Made by a program: the position numbers and the translations under genes
Source: Sphingomonas colocasiae
Lineage (GTDB): Bacteria; Pseudomonadota; Alphaproteobacteria; Sphingomonadales; Sphingomonadaceae
DNA: 64,000 nucleotides
NCBI RefSeq assembly: GCF_019880585.1
Contig: NZ_JAINVV010000004.1
Location: 496,001-560,000 of the forward strand
Reading direction: 5' to 3'
Part shown: positions 23,958 to 33,434 of the stretch, in pieces
How the letters are laid out: the number at the start of each line of letters is the position of its first letter
Numbering within the stretch: the stretch's first letter is position 1
The notes under the pieces: generated by a model
Database searches by the model: none
Told to the model about the DNA's origin: nothing
What the model saw: the letters and a program-made list of their open reading frames with translations, nothing else

Positions 23958-24868
23958 GGCTGAATTCCGGGCTGGTGACGGCCGCCTTGGCCGGCATCAT
24001 TCTGGGTACTTGCGCGCCGCTTCCAACGGCATCCGCCGCACCGCCGACCGTCAAGGCCGCCCAGCCGATTCCAAATCGCGCCAGTGCGCCGCCGGAGCGC
24101 CGCAGCTTCGGGTTCGAAGGCGCGATGAGCCAGGGGGGCGTGGTGCTGGGATCGGCACCGTCGGGCACGGTTTCACTCACACTCGATGGCCGTTCCGTCG
24201 ATCTTGCGCCCGATGGCCGTTTCGTCATCGGATTCGGCCGGGACGCCGCTCCGGCCGCGACCTTGGTCGCGCGATTGGAGAATGGTGGAGAAGTCCGCGA
24301 GGCATTGACGATCGCGCCGCGCGCCTGGCGGATCGAGAATCTCAACACGCTGGCGCGCTTTTCGCGGCCCAGCGCGGAATTCGAACGGTTGCGTGCACCC
24401 GAACTGGCGGCGATCGAGGCGGCGCGCGCGATTGCAACCGACAGTCAGGGCTGGCGACAGCGTTTCCAATGGCCGGTGACGGGGCGCATCAGCGGCCTTT
24501 TCGGTGCCCAGCGCGTCTATCGGGGTGAGCCGGGCGCCTATCATTCGGGTGTCGATGTCGCGAAACCGACGGGCACGATCCTTGTAGCCCCAGCGGATGG
24601 TGTCGTGGTGCTGGCGGCCGATCATCCCTTCACGCTGGAGGGAAATTTGCTGATGATCGACCATGGCATGGGCCTCAACAGCGCCTTTCTGCATCTTTCA
24701 CGCATCGATGTGAAAGCCGGCGATCATGTCCGGCGCGGCCAGGCACTGGGCGCGATCGGCGCGACGGGCCGCGCGACCGGGCCGCACATGCACTGGAGCA
24801 TGAAGTGGAAGGATCAGCGCATCGATCCGTTGTTGCTGGCAGGGCCGATGACGGGCGTCGCGCAATAG
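23954..24868 (+). CDS. exported M23 family metallopeptidase (LytM-type)
   Basis: A 304-residue endopeptidase-like protein acting on peptidoglycan cross-links. The signal peptide is MRLNSGLVTAALAGIILGTCAPLPTASA, with a Cys inside the region (ILGTC) that could alternatively be a lipobox. A beta-rich N-terminal domain precedes the C-terminal M23 domain: WPVTGRISGLFGAQRVY, the metal ligands in YHSGVDVAKP (His and Asp), and the HMHW motif near the end (GPHMHWSMKW). The zinc site appears complete, so an active enzyme rather than an activator is expected. The start ATG 23954 overlaps the DUF2093 stop. Confidence 0.9.
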   Translation: MRLNSGLVTAALAGIILGTCAPLPTASAAPPTVKAAQPIPNRASAPPERRSFGFEGAMSQGGVVLGSAPSGTVSLTLDGRSVDLAPDGRFVIGFGRDAAPAATLVARLENGGEVREALTIAPRAWRIENLNTLARFSRPSAEFERLRAPELAAIEAARAIATDSQGWRQRFQWPVTGRISGLFGAQRVYRGEPGAYHSGVDVAKPTGTILVAPADGVVVLAADHPFTLEGNLLMIDHGMGLNSAFLHLSRIDVKAGDHVRRGQALGAIGATGRATGPHMHWSMKWKDQRIDPLLLAGPMTGVAQ

Positions 24869-25215
24869 GCGCCGTCGCGGGCGCCCCATAACGGACGGGC
24901 CTGCAAAGATATCCATGGGCCGATGGAAATCTTTACGCGTTGAACGCGTTGCGATCTCGCCACTTTTCTTTTCAATCGGATAGCGATTCACACTGTAACA
25001 AACTGTTGCAAAATTGTGACTGTCGCCAGGCAACCATCCAATTTGGATGAACCCCCGCTTTACGGCGGTGACCGGATGGGGCAATTCGCCGCTTAATCGG
25101 AAAATGGGGGGGTCTGGGACGCTGTCGCTCTTCTCCGCTGGAGCTGGCTGTGTTCCCCCGCCGATTATGTGTTGCCCCGATCGGGGCCTGTAACATCAGT
25201 GAAGGGACTGAAACC
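24869..25215 (+). promoter_or_regulatory. gene-free leader of the first TonB-dependent receptor
   Basis: 347 bases without a gene. It contains a pair of ACGCGT palindromes separated by TGA (24935-24949), then an AT-rich stretch (about 24960-25020, with CAATCGGATAGCG and ACAAACTGTTGCAAAATTG) that probably holds the promoter, then GC-rich leader. The ribosome site GAAGGGA precedes the GTG start at 25216. No small gene or structured RNA is evident. Confidence 0.4.
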
Positions 25216-28143
25216 GTGATAAAAATCAGCAAGACCCGCGGGCTGCGCGCCAGCGCGGCACCGTTCGTGCTCGGTTTGGCGCTGCTCTCCGCGCCGAGCT
25301 TCGCGCAGGATGCGGCGCCGCAGGCGGCCGACGAGGCCGCTGGCGAAGAAGCCGCCATCATCGTCACCGGTTCGCGCATCGTGCGTCCGGACCTCGCGGC
25401 ATCGGTGCCGCTCGCGACCGTTTCCGAGGAACTGATCCAGGAATCGGGTACCGGCAACATTCAGGACGCGCTCGCGGACCTGCCGTCGGTGGGCCAGAAC
25501 ATCAGCCGTACCTCGTCCAACTTCTCGACCACCGGCAACGGTGTCGCGACCGTCAACCTGCGCAACCTGGGTTCCGCGCGTACGCTGGTGCTGGTCAATG
25601 GCCGCCGCTTCGTCGCTGGTCTGCCCGGCACTTCGATCGTTGACCTCAACACCATCCCGACCGACCTGATCAAGCGCATCGACGTCGTCACCGGCGGCGC
25701 TTCGGCGGTCTATGGTTCGGAAGCCATCTCCGGCGTCGTCAACTTCATCCTTGACGATCGTTTCGAGGGGTTCCGTTTCCGCGGCCAGGGTTCGATCACC
25801 GACAAGGGTGATGCCGGCCGTCAATATGTGTCGGGCACCTTCGGTCACTCGTTCGCCGATGGGCGTGGTCATGTGACGCTCTATGGCCAGTATGATCGCG
25901 ACGAAGGCCTGCGTTCGCGCAATCGCAAATTCTCGGCGACCGACATTCCCAACCGCAGCTCCTTCTCTGCGCAGGGTTTGTTCAGCCTCGACGAGCTGAA
26001 TCCCAACCGTCCGGAATTCTCGCCGGGTGCGAATGCGTTCACCTATGATGCTTCCAACAATCTGAAGCAGTATCAGAGCGCCAATATCGACGGGTACAAC
26101 CGCAATGCGGACCGTTATCTGGGCGTGCCGGTCGAGCGTTATATGGGCAACCTGCTGGCGGACTATGAGATCACCGACGGTGTGACCGCCTATTTCGAAG
26201 GCAGCTTCGTCAAGAGCAAGTCGCGCTCGAGCCTCGAGCCGCAGGCTGTTGCCGATACCGACCTGGTTTATGCCGACGGTACGCCGTTCGCGGGCATTCC
26301 GCTCACCAATCCGTTCATCCCCACAGCGATTCTCGCGCGTATCAATGCGCTGAATTCCGATGCCGATCCGACCAACAATGTCGGCAACACGCTGTTCTTC
26401 CGTCGCCGTTCGAACGACATCTTCAATCGCAGCAACCGCAACGATCGCGAAACCTGGCGCGTGGTTGCCGGCCTGCGCGGCGATATCGGTTCGAAGCTGA
26501 ACTGGGACGTCTATTACACCCACGGCGAGACCAAGGACTATACGCGGTCCGAAACGATTCTCGGTCCGAACTACATCAACGCGCTCAACGCGGTGCAGGG
26601 GCCGAATGGACCGGTTTGCTCGATCAACGTCGATGCCAATCCGAACAATAACGATCCGAACTGCGTGCCGATCAACATTTTCGGATTCAATTCGGTCGAC
26701 CCGCGTGCTGCCGCCTATGTGACCAACAACGGTCAGCTTTCGACCTATAACGCGAAGATCAAGCAGGACGTGTTCTCTGCGTCGATCTCGGGCGATCTCT
26801 TCGATCTTCCCGGTGGCGCGCTCGGCGTCGCGGGCGGCTTCGAATATCGTCGCGAATCGAGCACCGAGGACTTTGACGAGGCGACCAATCTCGGCCTGAC
26901 TCTCGGCAACTTCCTGTCCGACACGCGCGGCAAGTACAACGTCAAGGAAGGCTTCATCGAGGTCAACGCCCCGATCATCTCGGAGCGTCCCGGTTTCCAC
27001 TATCTCGGCCTCGAAGGCGCGGCGCGTTACGCCGACTATTCGACCGTCGGTGGCGTGTGGAGCTGGAAGGTGGGCGGCACCTATGCGCCGACGCCGGACA
27101 TCAAGTTCCGCGCTGCCTATGCGGAAGCGACCCGTGCGCCGAACATTTCGGAGCTCTTCTCGGCGCAGAGCGAAACCTTCCCGGCCGTCATCGATCCTTG
27201 CGATCAGCGTGCGGGCGAGGGCGACACCGGAGCAATCACGATTCCGCGTTCGAGCCTGCCTGCGGCGTGCCTTGCCATTCCGGCGATCGCTTCGGCTTCG
27301 AACACCGCGAATGGCTTTGTCTATTCGACGGCGCAGATCCAGAACATCAACGGCTTCCTGGGCGGCAACCCCAACCTGAAGCAAGAGACGGCGAAGACGC
27401 TGACGATCGGCGGCGTGTTCACGCCGACCTTCCTGCGCAACTTCAGCCTGACCGTCGATTATTATCGCATCAAGGTTCAGGATGCGATCGGCATCATCGG
27501 TCAGCAGACGTCGCTGGACGAGTGCTTGACCGGCAGTGGCGAGGCGATCTTCTGCGACAATATCGTCCGCGATGCCACGGGCCGCGTCACGACCGTCAAT
27601 GCGATCAACCTCAACACCGGTTCGTTCACCGTTGAAGGCATCGATACGCAGGTTCGTTACCGTACCAGCCTGGGCGGCAATGCCAGCCTGGATCTGAACG
27701 TCTATTGGAACCACCTGCTCGCACAGAGCCAGGTTTCCTATCCGGGCGGTCCGAAACAGGACGAACTCGGCCAGCTCGACTGCTATTCGTGCGGTCGCCT
27801 GGGCAGCGGTTTCAAGGACAAGGTGACCGCTTCGGCTACGCTGAAGTATGACACCTTCTCGCTGAACTGGCGCACGAACTACTACAGCTCGGTCGTGGAC
27901 GATCTGACGAAGACCACCCCGATCAGCACCGGTTCGTTCTGGTATCACGACGCGCAGCTGCGTACCTCGCTGGGCGAGAAGAGCGCGTTCGACTTCTACA
28001 TCGGCGTGAACAATGTCTTCGACAAGAAGCCCCCGATTTTCGGTGACACCAATGTCGTCACCTTCCCGGGCGCGCAAACCTCGGCGAACACCTACGACCT
28101 GTATGGCCGTATGTTCTACGCGGGCGTGGACGTGAAGTTCTAG
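25216..28143 (+). CDS. TonB-dependent receptor (large, sphingomonad type)
   Basis: A 975-residue outer-membrane transporter. It starts at a GTG (25216) with GAAGGGA upstream; the signal peptide ends at APSFAQ (about residue 31). An acidic spacer follows, then the TonB-box-like EEAAIIVTGSRI and the plug domain (about 55-190) with NLRNLGSARTLVLVNGRR and GASAVYGSEAISGVVNFIL. A long 22-strand barrel with wide acidic loops ends in Phe (AGVDVKF), as needed for BAM recognition. The ligand is unknown; this subtype is common for peptides and carbohydrates. No FecI/FecR regulators lie nearby. It is followed by a strong terminator and an M19-like lipoprotein gene on the other strand. The last 70 residues carry the usual LGEKSAFDFYIGVNNVFDKKP-type motif. 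Confidence 0.92.
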   Translation: MIKISKTRGLRASAAPFVLGLALLSAPSFAQDAAPQAADEAAGEEAAIIVTGSRIVRPDLAASVPLATVSEELIQESGTGNIQDALADLPSVGQNISRTSSNFSTTGNGVATVNLRNLGSARTLVLVNGRRFVAGLPGTSIVDLNTIPTDLIKRIDVVTGGASAVYGSEAISGVVNFILDDRFEGFRFRGQGSITDKGDAGRQYVSGTFGHSFADGRGHVTLYGQYDRDEGLRSRNRKFSATDIPNRSSFSAQGLFSLDELNPNRPEFSPGANAFTYDASNNLKQYQSANIDGYNRNADRYLGVPVERYMGNLLADYEITDGVTAYFEGSFVKSKSRSSLEPQAVADTDLVYADGTPFAGIPLTNPFIPTAILARINALNSDADPTNNVGNTLFFRRRSNDIFNRSNRNDRETWRVVAGLRGDIGSKLNWDVYYTHGETKDYTRSETILGPNYINALNAVQGPNGPVCSINVDANPNNNDPNCVPINIFGFNSVDPRAAAYVTNNGQLSTYNAKIKQDVFSASISGDLFDLPGGALGVAGGFEYRRESSTEDFDEATNLGLTLGNFLSDTRGKYNVKEGFIEVNAPIISERPGFHYLGLEGAARYADYSTVGGVWSWKVGGTYAPTPDIKFRAAYAEATRAPNISELFSAQSETFPAVIDPCDQRAGEGDTGAITIPRSSLPAACLAIPAIASASNTANGFVYSTAQIQNINGFLGGNPNLKQETAKTLTIGGVFTPTFLRNFSLTVDYYRIKVQDAIGIIGQQTSLDECLTGSGEAIFCDNIVRDATGRVTTVNAINLNTGSFTVEGIDTQVRYRTSLGGNASLDLNVYWNHLLAQSQVSYPGGPKQDELGQLDCYSCGRLGSGFKDKVTASATLKYDTFSLNWRTNYYSSVVDDLTKTTPISTGSFWYHDAQLRTSLGEKSAFDFYIGVNNVFDKKPPIFGDTNVVTFPGAQTSANTYDLYGRMFYAGVDVKF

Positions 28144-28200
28144 AAGCCGCAGTCAGAGGCGGAGGCGCCAGGCGCTTCCGCCAATGGCGGAAACAAGAAG

Positions 28201-28230
28201 GGGCGGAGCCGGAAGGCTCCGCCCTTTTTT
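28201..28230 (+). terminator. Rho-independent terminator
   Basis: A perfect 10-bp stem GGGCGGAGCC/GGCTCCGCCC with a GGAA loop is followed by six T residues. It ends transcription of the TonB receptor and, being symmetric, could also work for the opposite gene that stops at 28236. Confidence 0.92.
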
Positions 28231-28235
28231 GAATT

Positions 28236-29348
28236 TCAGCCGAGCACGTCGGCCAGCACGCGTGCCCAGTTGCCGCCCATGATGCGGTCGATCTCGCCGC
28301 CGGTGAAGCGGCTGCGCTCCAGCGCGCGACGGATGCGCGTCATTCGGTCGATGCTGTTGAGTTCCGGGATCACGACATGTTCGGGGATCGTCGCGAAGCC
28401 GGGAATGCCGGAATCGCGCATCGCGATCCACCAGGGCAGATATTCCTTCACGCCCTCGCGATTGTCGTTGTCGAGCTTGAGCAGGTTGGTCTGCCCGGCC
28501 ATCGGAAAATCGTTGGAGATGCCCACGGCGTCGATGCCGCCGACACGGATGACGTTGCGGATATTGGCGATCAGGTGATCGACGGTCGGTACCGGATCGC
28601 GCGTCAGCCAGAAGCTCATCATGAAGATGCCCATCATGCCCCCGCGTTCCGCCACTGCACGGATCGCCGCATCGGATGCGCAGCGCGGATGATCGACGAT
28701 CGCCTTGCAGGCGCCGTGCGAGATCACGATCGGCGTCCGGCTCGCGCGCGCCGCTTCCAGCATCGTCGGCTCGGATCCGTGCGACACGTCGGGCAGGATT
28801 CGCAGCCGGTTCATTTCGTCCAGGCCCTCGCGGCCCAGCGCGGTCAGGCCCGTCTGTACGCGTTCCAGCGCGCCACCCGCGAAGAGATTGTTGTTGTGAT
28901 GCGTGAATTGCAGGATGCGCAATCCCTTGCCATGGAAGCGCGCGATCCGTGACAGATCGGTGCCCACCGGCTCGCAGGACTGGAACTGGAGGAAAGCCGC
29001 GCATCCCGGCCGGCTGCCGATTTCGCTGCCCTTGAGCGCGACGAAACCATATTCGCTCGAGCGCAGCCGCTCCGCCGCCTTGTCGAGCGCGGCGTCATTG
29101 ACCTCGAATGTCCGCAGATAGCGGGGAATGCCCTGCGCGTCCTTGACCTCCTGCACCTCGGATACGTCGCAGATCATGGCCGTCAGTCCGGCTGCGCGGA
29201 TCTCCGCGAGATCCTCGGGCAGGAAGCTGAGGCCATCGATCACCGGAGGTGTGCCGCCGCGACCGGACAATGTGCTGGTGCACGCGCCGAGCGCGGCCGC
29301 GGCGCCTGCGGCCATCAACGATCGGCGGGTCATCATGGTGGTGGTCAT
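28236..29348 (-). CDS. M19 (membrane dipeptidase)-like lipoprotein, diverged metal site
   Basis: Family M19 fold, 370 residues. A lipoprotein or Tat-like signal (MTRRSLMAAGAAAALGACTS) with lipobox LGAC suggests the outer-membrane/periplasmic face. Core features kept: FTHHNNNLFAGG, the two metal-ligand histidines in LPDVSHG and VISHGACKAI, VDHPRCASDAAIRAVAERGGMMG, and the Asp in VGISNDFPM. In typical M19 enzymes the first metal ligands sit in a D-x-H-x-D motif near the N-terminus; here the aligned stretch reads IDGLSFLPED, so the His is missing and an Asp or Glu remains. The bridging Glu region is also altered. Hydrolytic activity on dipeptides is therefore uncertain; another role or a changed metal centre is possible. 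Three start codons are possible (29348, 29336, 29333). Confidence 0.75.
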   Translation of the reverse strand: MTTTMMTRRSLMAAGAAAALGACTSTLSGRGGTPPVIDGLSFLPEDLAEIRAAGLTAMICDVSEVQEVKDAQGIPRYLRTFEVNDAALDKAAERLRSSEYGFVALKGSEIGSRPGCAAFLQFQSCEPVGTDLSRIARFHGKGLRILQFTHHNNNLFAGGALERVQTGLTALGREGLDEMNRLRILPDVSHGSEPTMLEAARASRTPIVISHGACKAIVDHPRCASDAAIRAVAERGGMMGIFMMSFWLTRDPVPTVDHLIANIRNVIRVGGIDAVGISNDFPMAGQTNLLKLDNDNREGVKEYLPWWIAMRDSGIPGFATIPEHVVIPELNSIDRMTRIRRALERSRFTGGEIDRIMGGNWARVLADVLG

Positions 29349-29379
29349 TCGAATCTTTCGGAGCCGGGATTGGTGGGGG

Positions 29380-29931
29380 TCAGCCTACACGTTTCATGCG
29401 AAAGGCGGGCCAGTTGCCGACCTTGCCGACATAGCTGCCAAGCGCGCCGCGCTTGATCTCGATCGTCATGCCGCTGCGAGGCGCGCGATTCTTGATGGGT
29501 TCGACGGTCTGCCATTCTGCGCCGTCTTCCAGATGGAACGACCATTTGCCGTAGCCGATCTCGCGCACCGACGTGATCTTCGCCTCGATCGTCGCGAATT
29601 CGGGCTTCATCTCGTCATTGTCACCGCCCAGGAATGGCAGTTTGGGGAAGCTGAAGCCGAACAGCGACCGGCGCGTTTTCTTCAGCCCTTCCTTGTCGAG
29701 CACGACGACCTCGTCGCGCTGTGCGGCCGCGTCCATCGCCGCGACCTGTTGATCGTAACAGGCGAGGCGCTGGGCACTGTCGGTGATCGCGCGACAGTCG
29801 AGCAGCTTGTTGAAGATCTCCGGCCGTTGCTGCGTGCCTGGTGCGGCTGAGGCCGGCAGGAAGCCGATGACTGCCGCGCCCATCGTCATCGAACCGATCA
29901 AGCCAAGCTTCGCCATTCTGGATCGTTTCAT
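29380..29931 (-). CDS. exported protein of unknown function
   Basis: A 183-residue protein. The ATG at 29931 has AGGGGGAAG at good spacing; a TTG at 29958 is possible but weaker. A signal sequence (MKRSRMAKLGLIGSMTMGAAVIGFLPASAA) predicts export. The mature part begins with a short motif LLDCRAITDSAQRLACYDQQVAAMD, typical of a widespread family of small periplasmic proteins with two cysteines ~10 residues apart. It ends with a beta-rich domain (EFATIEAKITSVREIGYGKWSFHLEDGAEW...). I do not recognise a function. It lies 31 bases upstream of the M19-like gene on the same strand, so the two may be co-transcribed. Confidence 0.8.
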   Translation of the reverse strand: MKRSRMAKLGLIGSMTMGAAVIGFLPASAAPGTQQRPEIFNKLLDCRAITDSAQRLACYDQQVAAMDAAAQRDEVVVLDKEGLKKTRRSLFGFSFPKLPFLGGDNDEMKPEFATIEAKITSVREIGYGKWSFHLEDGAEWQTVEPIKNRAPRSGMTIEIKRGALGSYVGKVGNWPAFRMKRVG

Positions 29932-30295
29932 CGCGCGCTTCCCCCTGTGCCGTATCAACCGGACGGTTTCATCATGAAGAGTGCACCACGCCGGCGCAAG
30001 CGGCCGTCAACGGGGCGCTATTGGGCAGGTCCCTCAGTTTTTCTTGGCCGATATAGGATATGCGAGGCAAAGCGCGCCTATTTCGCAACTCTTTGAAGGT
30101 CTTGTTGCATAATAGATACAGGCGGCGACAAAAGCAGGCAGCGCCAGCCGGTCATGCTTTACAGTGATTCTAGGTCCTCACACTATAAGGATAGCTGTGT
30201 GTGGATTTGGGGGCGTCGTCCAAAGCGCGCATTTTCATACACTGGCGACAAACAGGCGGAATTGCCCGCCACAACCCAGATTAAGGGGCTGGATT
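29932..30295 (+). promoter_or_regulatory. gene-free leader of the second TonB receptor with candidate promoter
   Basis: 364 bases without a gene, divergent between an exported protein and the receptor. A candidate sigma-70-like promoter is TTTACA (30158-30163), a 17-base spacer, and CACTAT (30181-30186), giving a leader of about 100 bases. Earlier AT-rich sequence (30060-30120, GTTGCATAATAGATA) may hold another. The ribosome site TAAGGGGC precedes the GTG at 30296. I see no small gene or clear operator. Confidence 0.4.
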
Positions 30296-33200
30296 GTGAC
30301 TAAACTCTCTACGAACGCGCTTTTGCGCGCGACCGCTGCGCATGCCATTTTGGGCGCAGCCTTTCTCTCCACACCGCTCTACGCTCAGACTGCTGAAGCG
30401 ACAGCCGATACCGAAGAGGCGATCATCGTCACCGGTACGCGCATTCAGCGGCCGGATCTGGAAATCTCCAGCCCGGTCAATGTCATCGGCGCCGAGGATA
30501 TCCAGTTCAAGCAGCCGAACACCGCCGAAGATCTGCTGCGCGATCTGCCGTCGGTGCGCCCGGCGCTTGGCCCGGCGGTGAACAATGGCGGTGACGGTTC
30601 GGCGCAGGTCGACCTTCGCGGCCTCAACCAGGCCGGCACCAACACGTCGCAGCGCACGCTGGTGCTGCTCGACGGCCGCCGTGTCGTTCCGTTCGGCCTC
30701 GACGGTTTTGTCGATCTCAACAATATCCCGGTGGCGCTGGTCGAGCGCGTCGATGTCGTCACGGGTGGCGCATCGACGGTGTACGGCGCCGACGCCGTCG
30801 CCGGCGTTGTCAACTTCGTGCTCAAGCAGGACTTCCGGGGCATCGATTTCTCGGGCAGCTATCGCATCAGCGAGCGTGGCGATGCGCGCCAGTTCCGTGG
30901 CGACATCACAATGGGCGCGGGCTTCGACGACGGTCGCGGCAATGTCGTGCTGTCGATGGGCTATACCGATCGCGCACCACTCTTCTCGACCAGCCGTTCC
31001 GTCGGCCGCTTCCCGCGTTCGATCGCCAACGGCAATTTCCAGGGCGCGACCGCAGCGGTTCCGACCATCCTGCAGGGCTCGCCGTCCAACGCGGCACTTG
31101 GCCTGGGCCCCAGCGATTTCGGCGCGGCATATGATCCCGCGCTTGGCGCATTCCGCACCGCCCTGCAGTCGGACACGTACAACACCAACGAATTCCAGTA
31201 TGTTCAGGCGCCGCTCGAGCGCTTCAACGTCTATGCGGCGGCGCGCTACGAGATCGCCGACTGGATCGAGGCCTATAGCTCGGGCATGTTCACCCGCAAC
31301 TCGGCGCGCATCCAGCTTGCCTCGACCGGCACGTTCAGCAATCCGTTCTCGATTCCGCTGAGCAACGCCTATCTGCCGGTGGCCGCGCGCAATCAGCTTT
31401 GCAACGCGTTCGACACCGATCCGAATACGGCTGGCATCCAACCGCTCACTGCCGCTCAATGTACGGCGGCCGCTGCTGCGACCTCGCGGACCGATCCCAA
31501 CTATCGTGAGATCGCCGCCTCGCCGGGCCGCCGCATCGTCGAGTTCGGCGCACGCGGCAACCAGGTCGATTCGACGCAGTTCCAGCTCAACTTCGGCTTC
31601 CGGGGCACGATCTTCGACAATCTGAAGTATGATCTGTTCGCGCAATATGGCGAAACCAACCAGAACCAGACCCGCGAGAACTGGGGTTCGTACACCAAGC
31701 TGCAACAAGCGCTGCGTTCGTATCGCAACGCGGCCGGCCAGGCGGTCTGCTACGACACCACCAATGGCTGCGTTCCGATCAACCTGTTCGGTCCGCTCGG
31801 CAGCATCACCGCCGACCAGCTCGCCTTCATCGATCTCGACGCGCAGATCCGTCGCGTCGTGAAGCAGAGCGTGATCGGCGGCAACATCTCGGGCGATCTG
31901 TTCGGCCTGAAGAGCCCGTTCGCCGATGGCGCGATCGCTTTCTCGATCGGCGCTGAGCGCCGCGTGCTTTCGGCGCGCAGCTCGCCGGACGCGCCGTCGC
32001 AGATCCAGAGCGAAGTGCTGGGCACCGGTGCGCGCACGCCGCCCGATTTCGGTCGTATCGCGGTCAATGAGGTCTTCGGCGAAATCATCATCCCGATCGT
32101 GCAGGACAAGCCCTTCTTCAAGAGCCTGACGGCTGAGGGCGGCATCCGTTATTCGGACTACACCACGACGGGTGCATCGACGACGTGGAAGGCGGGCGGC
32201 AGCTACGAGCCGATCGACGGCTTCAAGTTCCGCGGCATGTATCAGGTCGCGGTGCGATCGCCGAACATCCAGGAACTGTTCCAGTCTCCGGTGACGGGCC
32301 TGAACAACCTGAACCCCGATCCCTGCCAGGCGAGCCAGTTGCCCTCGGCCGCCGCGAACCCGGCTCTGGCCGCGCTCTGCGTCTATACGGGCGCGCCGTC
32401 GAGCACGATCGGCCAGATTCCGTCGCCGACTTCGGGACAGATCAACGCGACCACCTCGGGCAATCCGAATCTCGATGTCGAGCGGGCCTACACCTATACG
32501 CTGGGCGCCGTTCTTCAGCCGAACTTCATTCCGCGGCTCGCGATCACGGTCGATTATTTCAACATCGTGATCAAGGATGCGATCAGCAACCCGGCGGCGA
32601 ACGACATTCTGGTCGGTTGCTATGGTGCGGCTGGTGCAGCGACGCCGACGACCCCGAGCGCCTTCTGCGACCTCATCCGTCGCAGCCCGCTCAACGGTTC
32701 GCTCAACGGCGCGGGTGAAACGCCGGGCGTGATCCTGTCGGGCTCGAACCTCGGGCGGATCGAAACGGCGGGCATCGACCTCGGCGTCACCTATCGTCTC
32801 GATCTCGCCGATCTGGGCCTGGGTGGTGATCCGGGTTCGCTGCGTTTCGCCTTCAACGGCACCTGGCTGGATTATTATCACTTCCAGGCGACCCCGAGGT
32901 CGATCAACCGCGATTGTACCGGCTATTACAGCACGAGCTGCACCAATCCGCGCGCGGAATGGAAGTGGAATGCCCGCCTGACCTATTCGACGGGGCCGTT
33001 CGACTTCTCGCTCAACTGGTCTCATATTTCGGCCGTCAAGCTCGAGCCTGCCGCTTTGCCGGCAGCGAGCCGCCCGCCGATCGATGTGCCGCAGACTGCC
33101 GGTCCGAACCCGGCGACGATTTTCGACGCTTATGAAGCGATCCCAGCCTACGACTATTTCGATCTTGGCATCTCGGCGGATGTCAGCGAGAATCTCAGCA

Positions 33201-33352
33201 TGACGCTGACCGTCGACAACCTGTTCGACAAGAAGCCTCCGGTCGTCGGCGCGACCATCGGCGGTACGGCGTTCAACAACGCCAACACCTTCCCGAGCAC
33301 CTATGACGTGCTGGGACGCACCTTCACGGTCGGCGCTCGTCTGAAGTTCTGA
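30296..33352 (+). CDS. TonB-dependent receptor (large, sphingomonad type)
   Basis: A 1018-residue outer-membrane transporter with the same architecture as the receptor at 25216. It has a GTG start with AAGGGGC upstream, a signal peptide (ending STPLYAQ), a TonB-box-like EEAIIVTGTRIQRPD, a plug with GADAVAGVVNFVL, and a barrel ending in Phe (VGARLKF). The alignable N-terminal parts (QRTLVLLDGRRVVPFG, VVTGGASTVYGADAVAG) show the two are paralogues with separate ligand loops. A TPR/2OG-oxygenase gene lies just downstream across a terminator, a pairing seen repeatedly in sphingomonads. Several Cys pairs in the loops (PDPCQASQLP..., GYYSTSCTNP) could form disulfides. The ligand is unknown. Confidence 0.92.
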   Translation: MTKLSTNALLRATAAHAILGAAFLSTPLYAQTAEATADTEEAIIVTGTRIQRPDLEISSPVNVIGAEDIQFKQPNTAEDLLRDLPSVRPALGPAVNNGGDGSAQVDLRGLNQAGTNTSQRTLVLLDGRRVVPFGLDGFVDLNNIPVALVERVDVVTGGASTVYGADAVAGVVNFVLKQDFRGIDFSGSYRISERGDARQFRGDITMGAGFDDGRGNVVLSMGYTDRAPLFSTSRSVGRFPRSIANGNFQGATAAVPTILQGSPSNAALGLGPSDFGAAYDPALGAFRTALQSDTYNTNEFQYVQAPLERFNVYAAARYEIADWIEAYSSGMFTRNSARIQLASTGTFSNPFSIPLSNAYLPVAARNQLCNAFDTDPNTAGIQPLTAAQCTAAAAATSRTDPNYREIAASPGRRIVEFGARGNQVDSTQFQLNFGFRGTIFDNLKYDLFAQYGETNQNQTRENWGSYTKLQQALRSYRNAAGQAVCYDTTNGCVPINLFGPLGSITADQLAFIDLDAQIRRVVKQSVIGGNISGDLFGLKSPFADGAIAFSIGAERRVLSARSSPDAPSQIQSEVLGTGARTPPDFGRIAVNEVFGEIIIPIVQDKPFFKSLTAEGGIRYSDYTTTGASTTWKAGGSYEPIDGFKFRGMYQVAVRSPNIQELFQSPVTGLNNLNPDPCQASQLPSAAANPALAALCVYTGAPSSTIGQIPSPTSGQINATTSGNPNLDVERAYTYTLGAVLQPNFIPRLAITVDYFNIVIKDAISNPAANDILVGCYGAAGAATPTTPSAFCDLIRRSPLNGSLNGAGETPGVILSGSNLGRIETAGIDLGVTYRLDLADLGLGGDPGSLRFAFNGTWLDYYHFQATPRSINRDCTGYYSTSCTNPRAEWKWNARLTYSTGPFDFSLNWSHISAVKLEPAALPAASRPPIDVPQTAGPNPATIFDAYEAIPAYDYFDLGISADVSENLSMTLTVDNLFDKKPPVVGATIGGTAFNNANTFPSTYDVLGRTFTVGARLKF

Positions 33353-33377
33353 TCGTCGAAGACATTCGGGAAACTTG

Positions 33378-33409
33378 GGGGCGGGCCGTGTGTCCGCCCC
33401 TTTTCTTTT
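33378..33409 (+). terminator. Rho-independent terminator
   Basis: The stem GGGGCGG/CCGCCCC (33378-33384 and 33394-33400) is followed by TTTTCTTTT. It separates the TonB receptor from the following oxygenase gene, although read-through into that gene, which starts 26 bases later, is possible. Confidence 0.85.
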
Positions 33410-33434
33410 GGACCGCACGATCGCAGAAAAGCCT

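Noticed and set aside
25165-28077. 970-residue minus-strand open frame opposite the first TonB receptor
   Set aside because: Strong receptor homology on the plus strand; the antisense product lacks a ribosome site and shows shadow composition.
24869-30295. ECF sigma/anti-sigma (FecI/FecR) genes for the TonB receptors
   Set aside because: No such open frames with sigma or FecR features are present near any of the three receptors.
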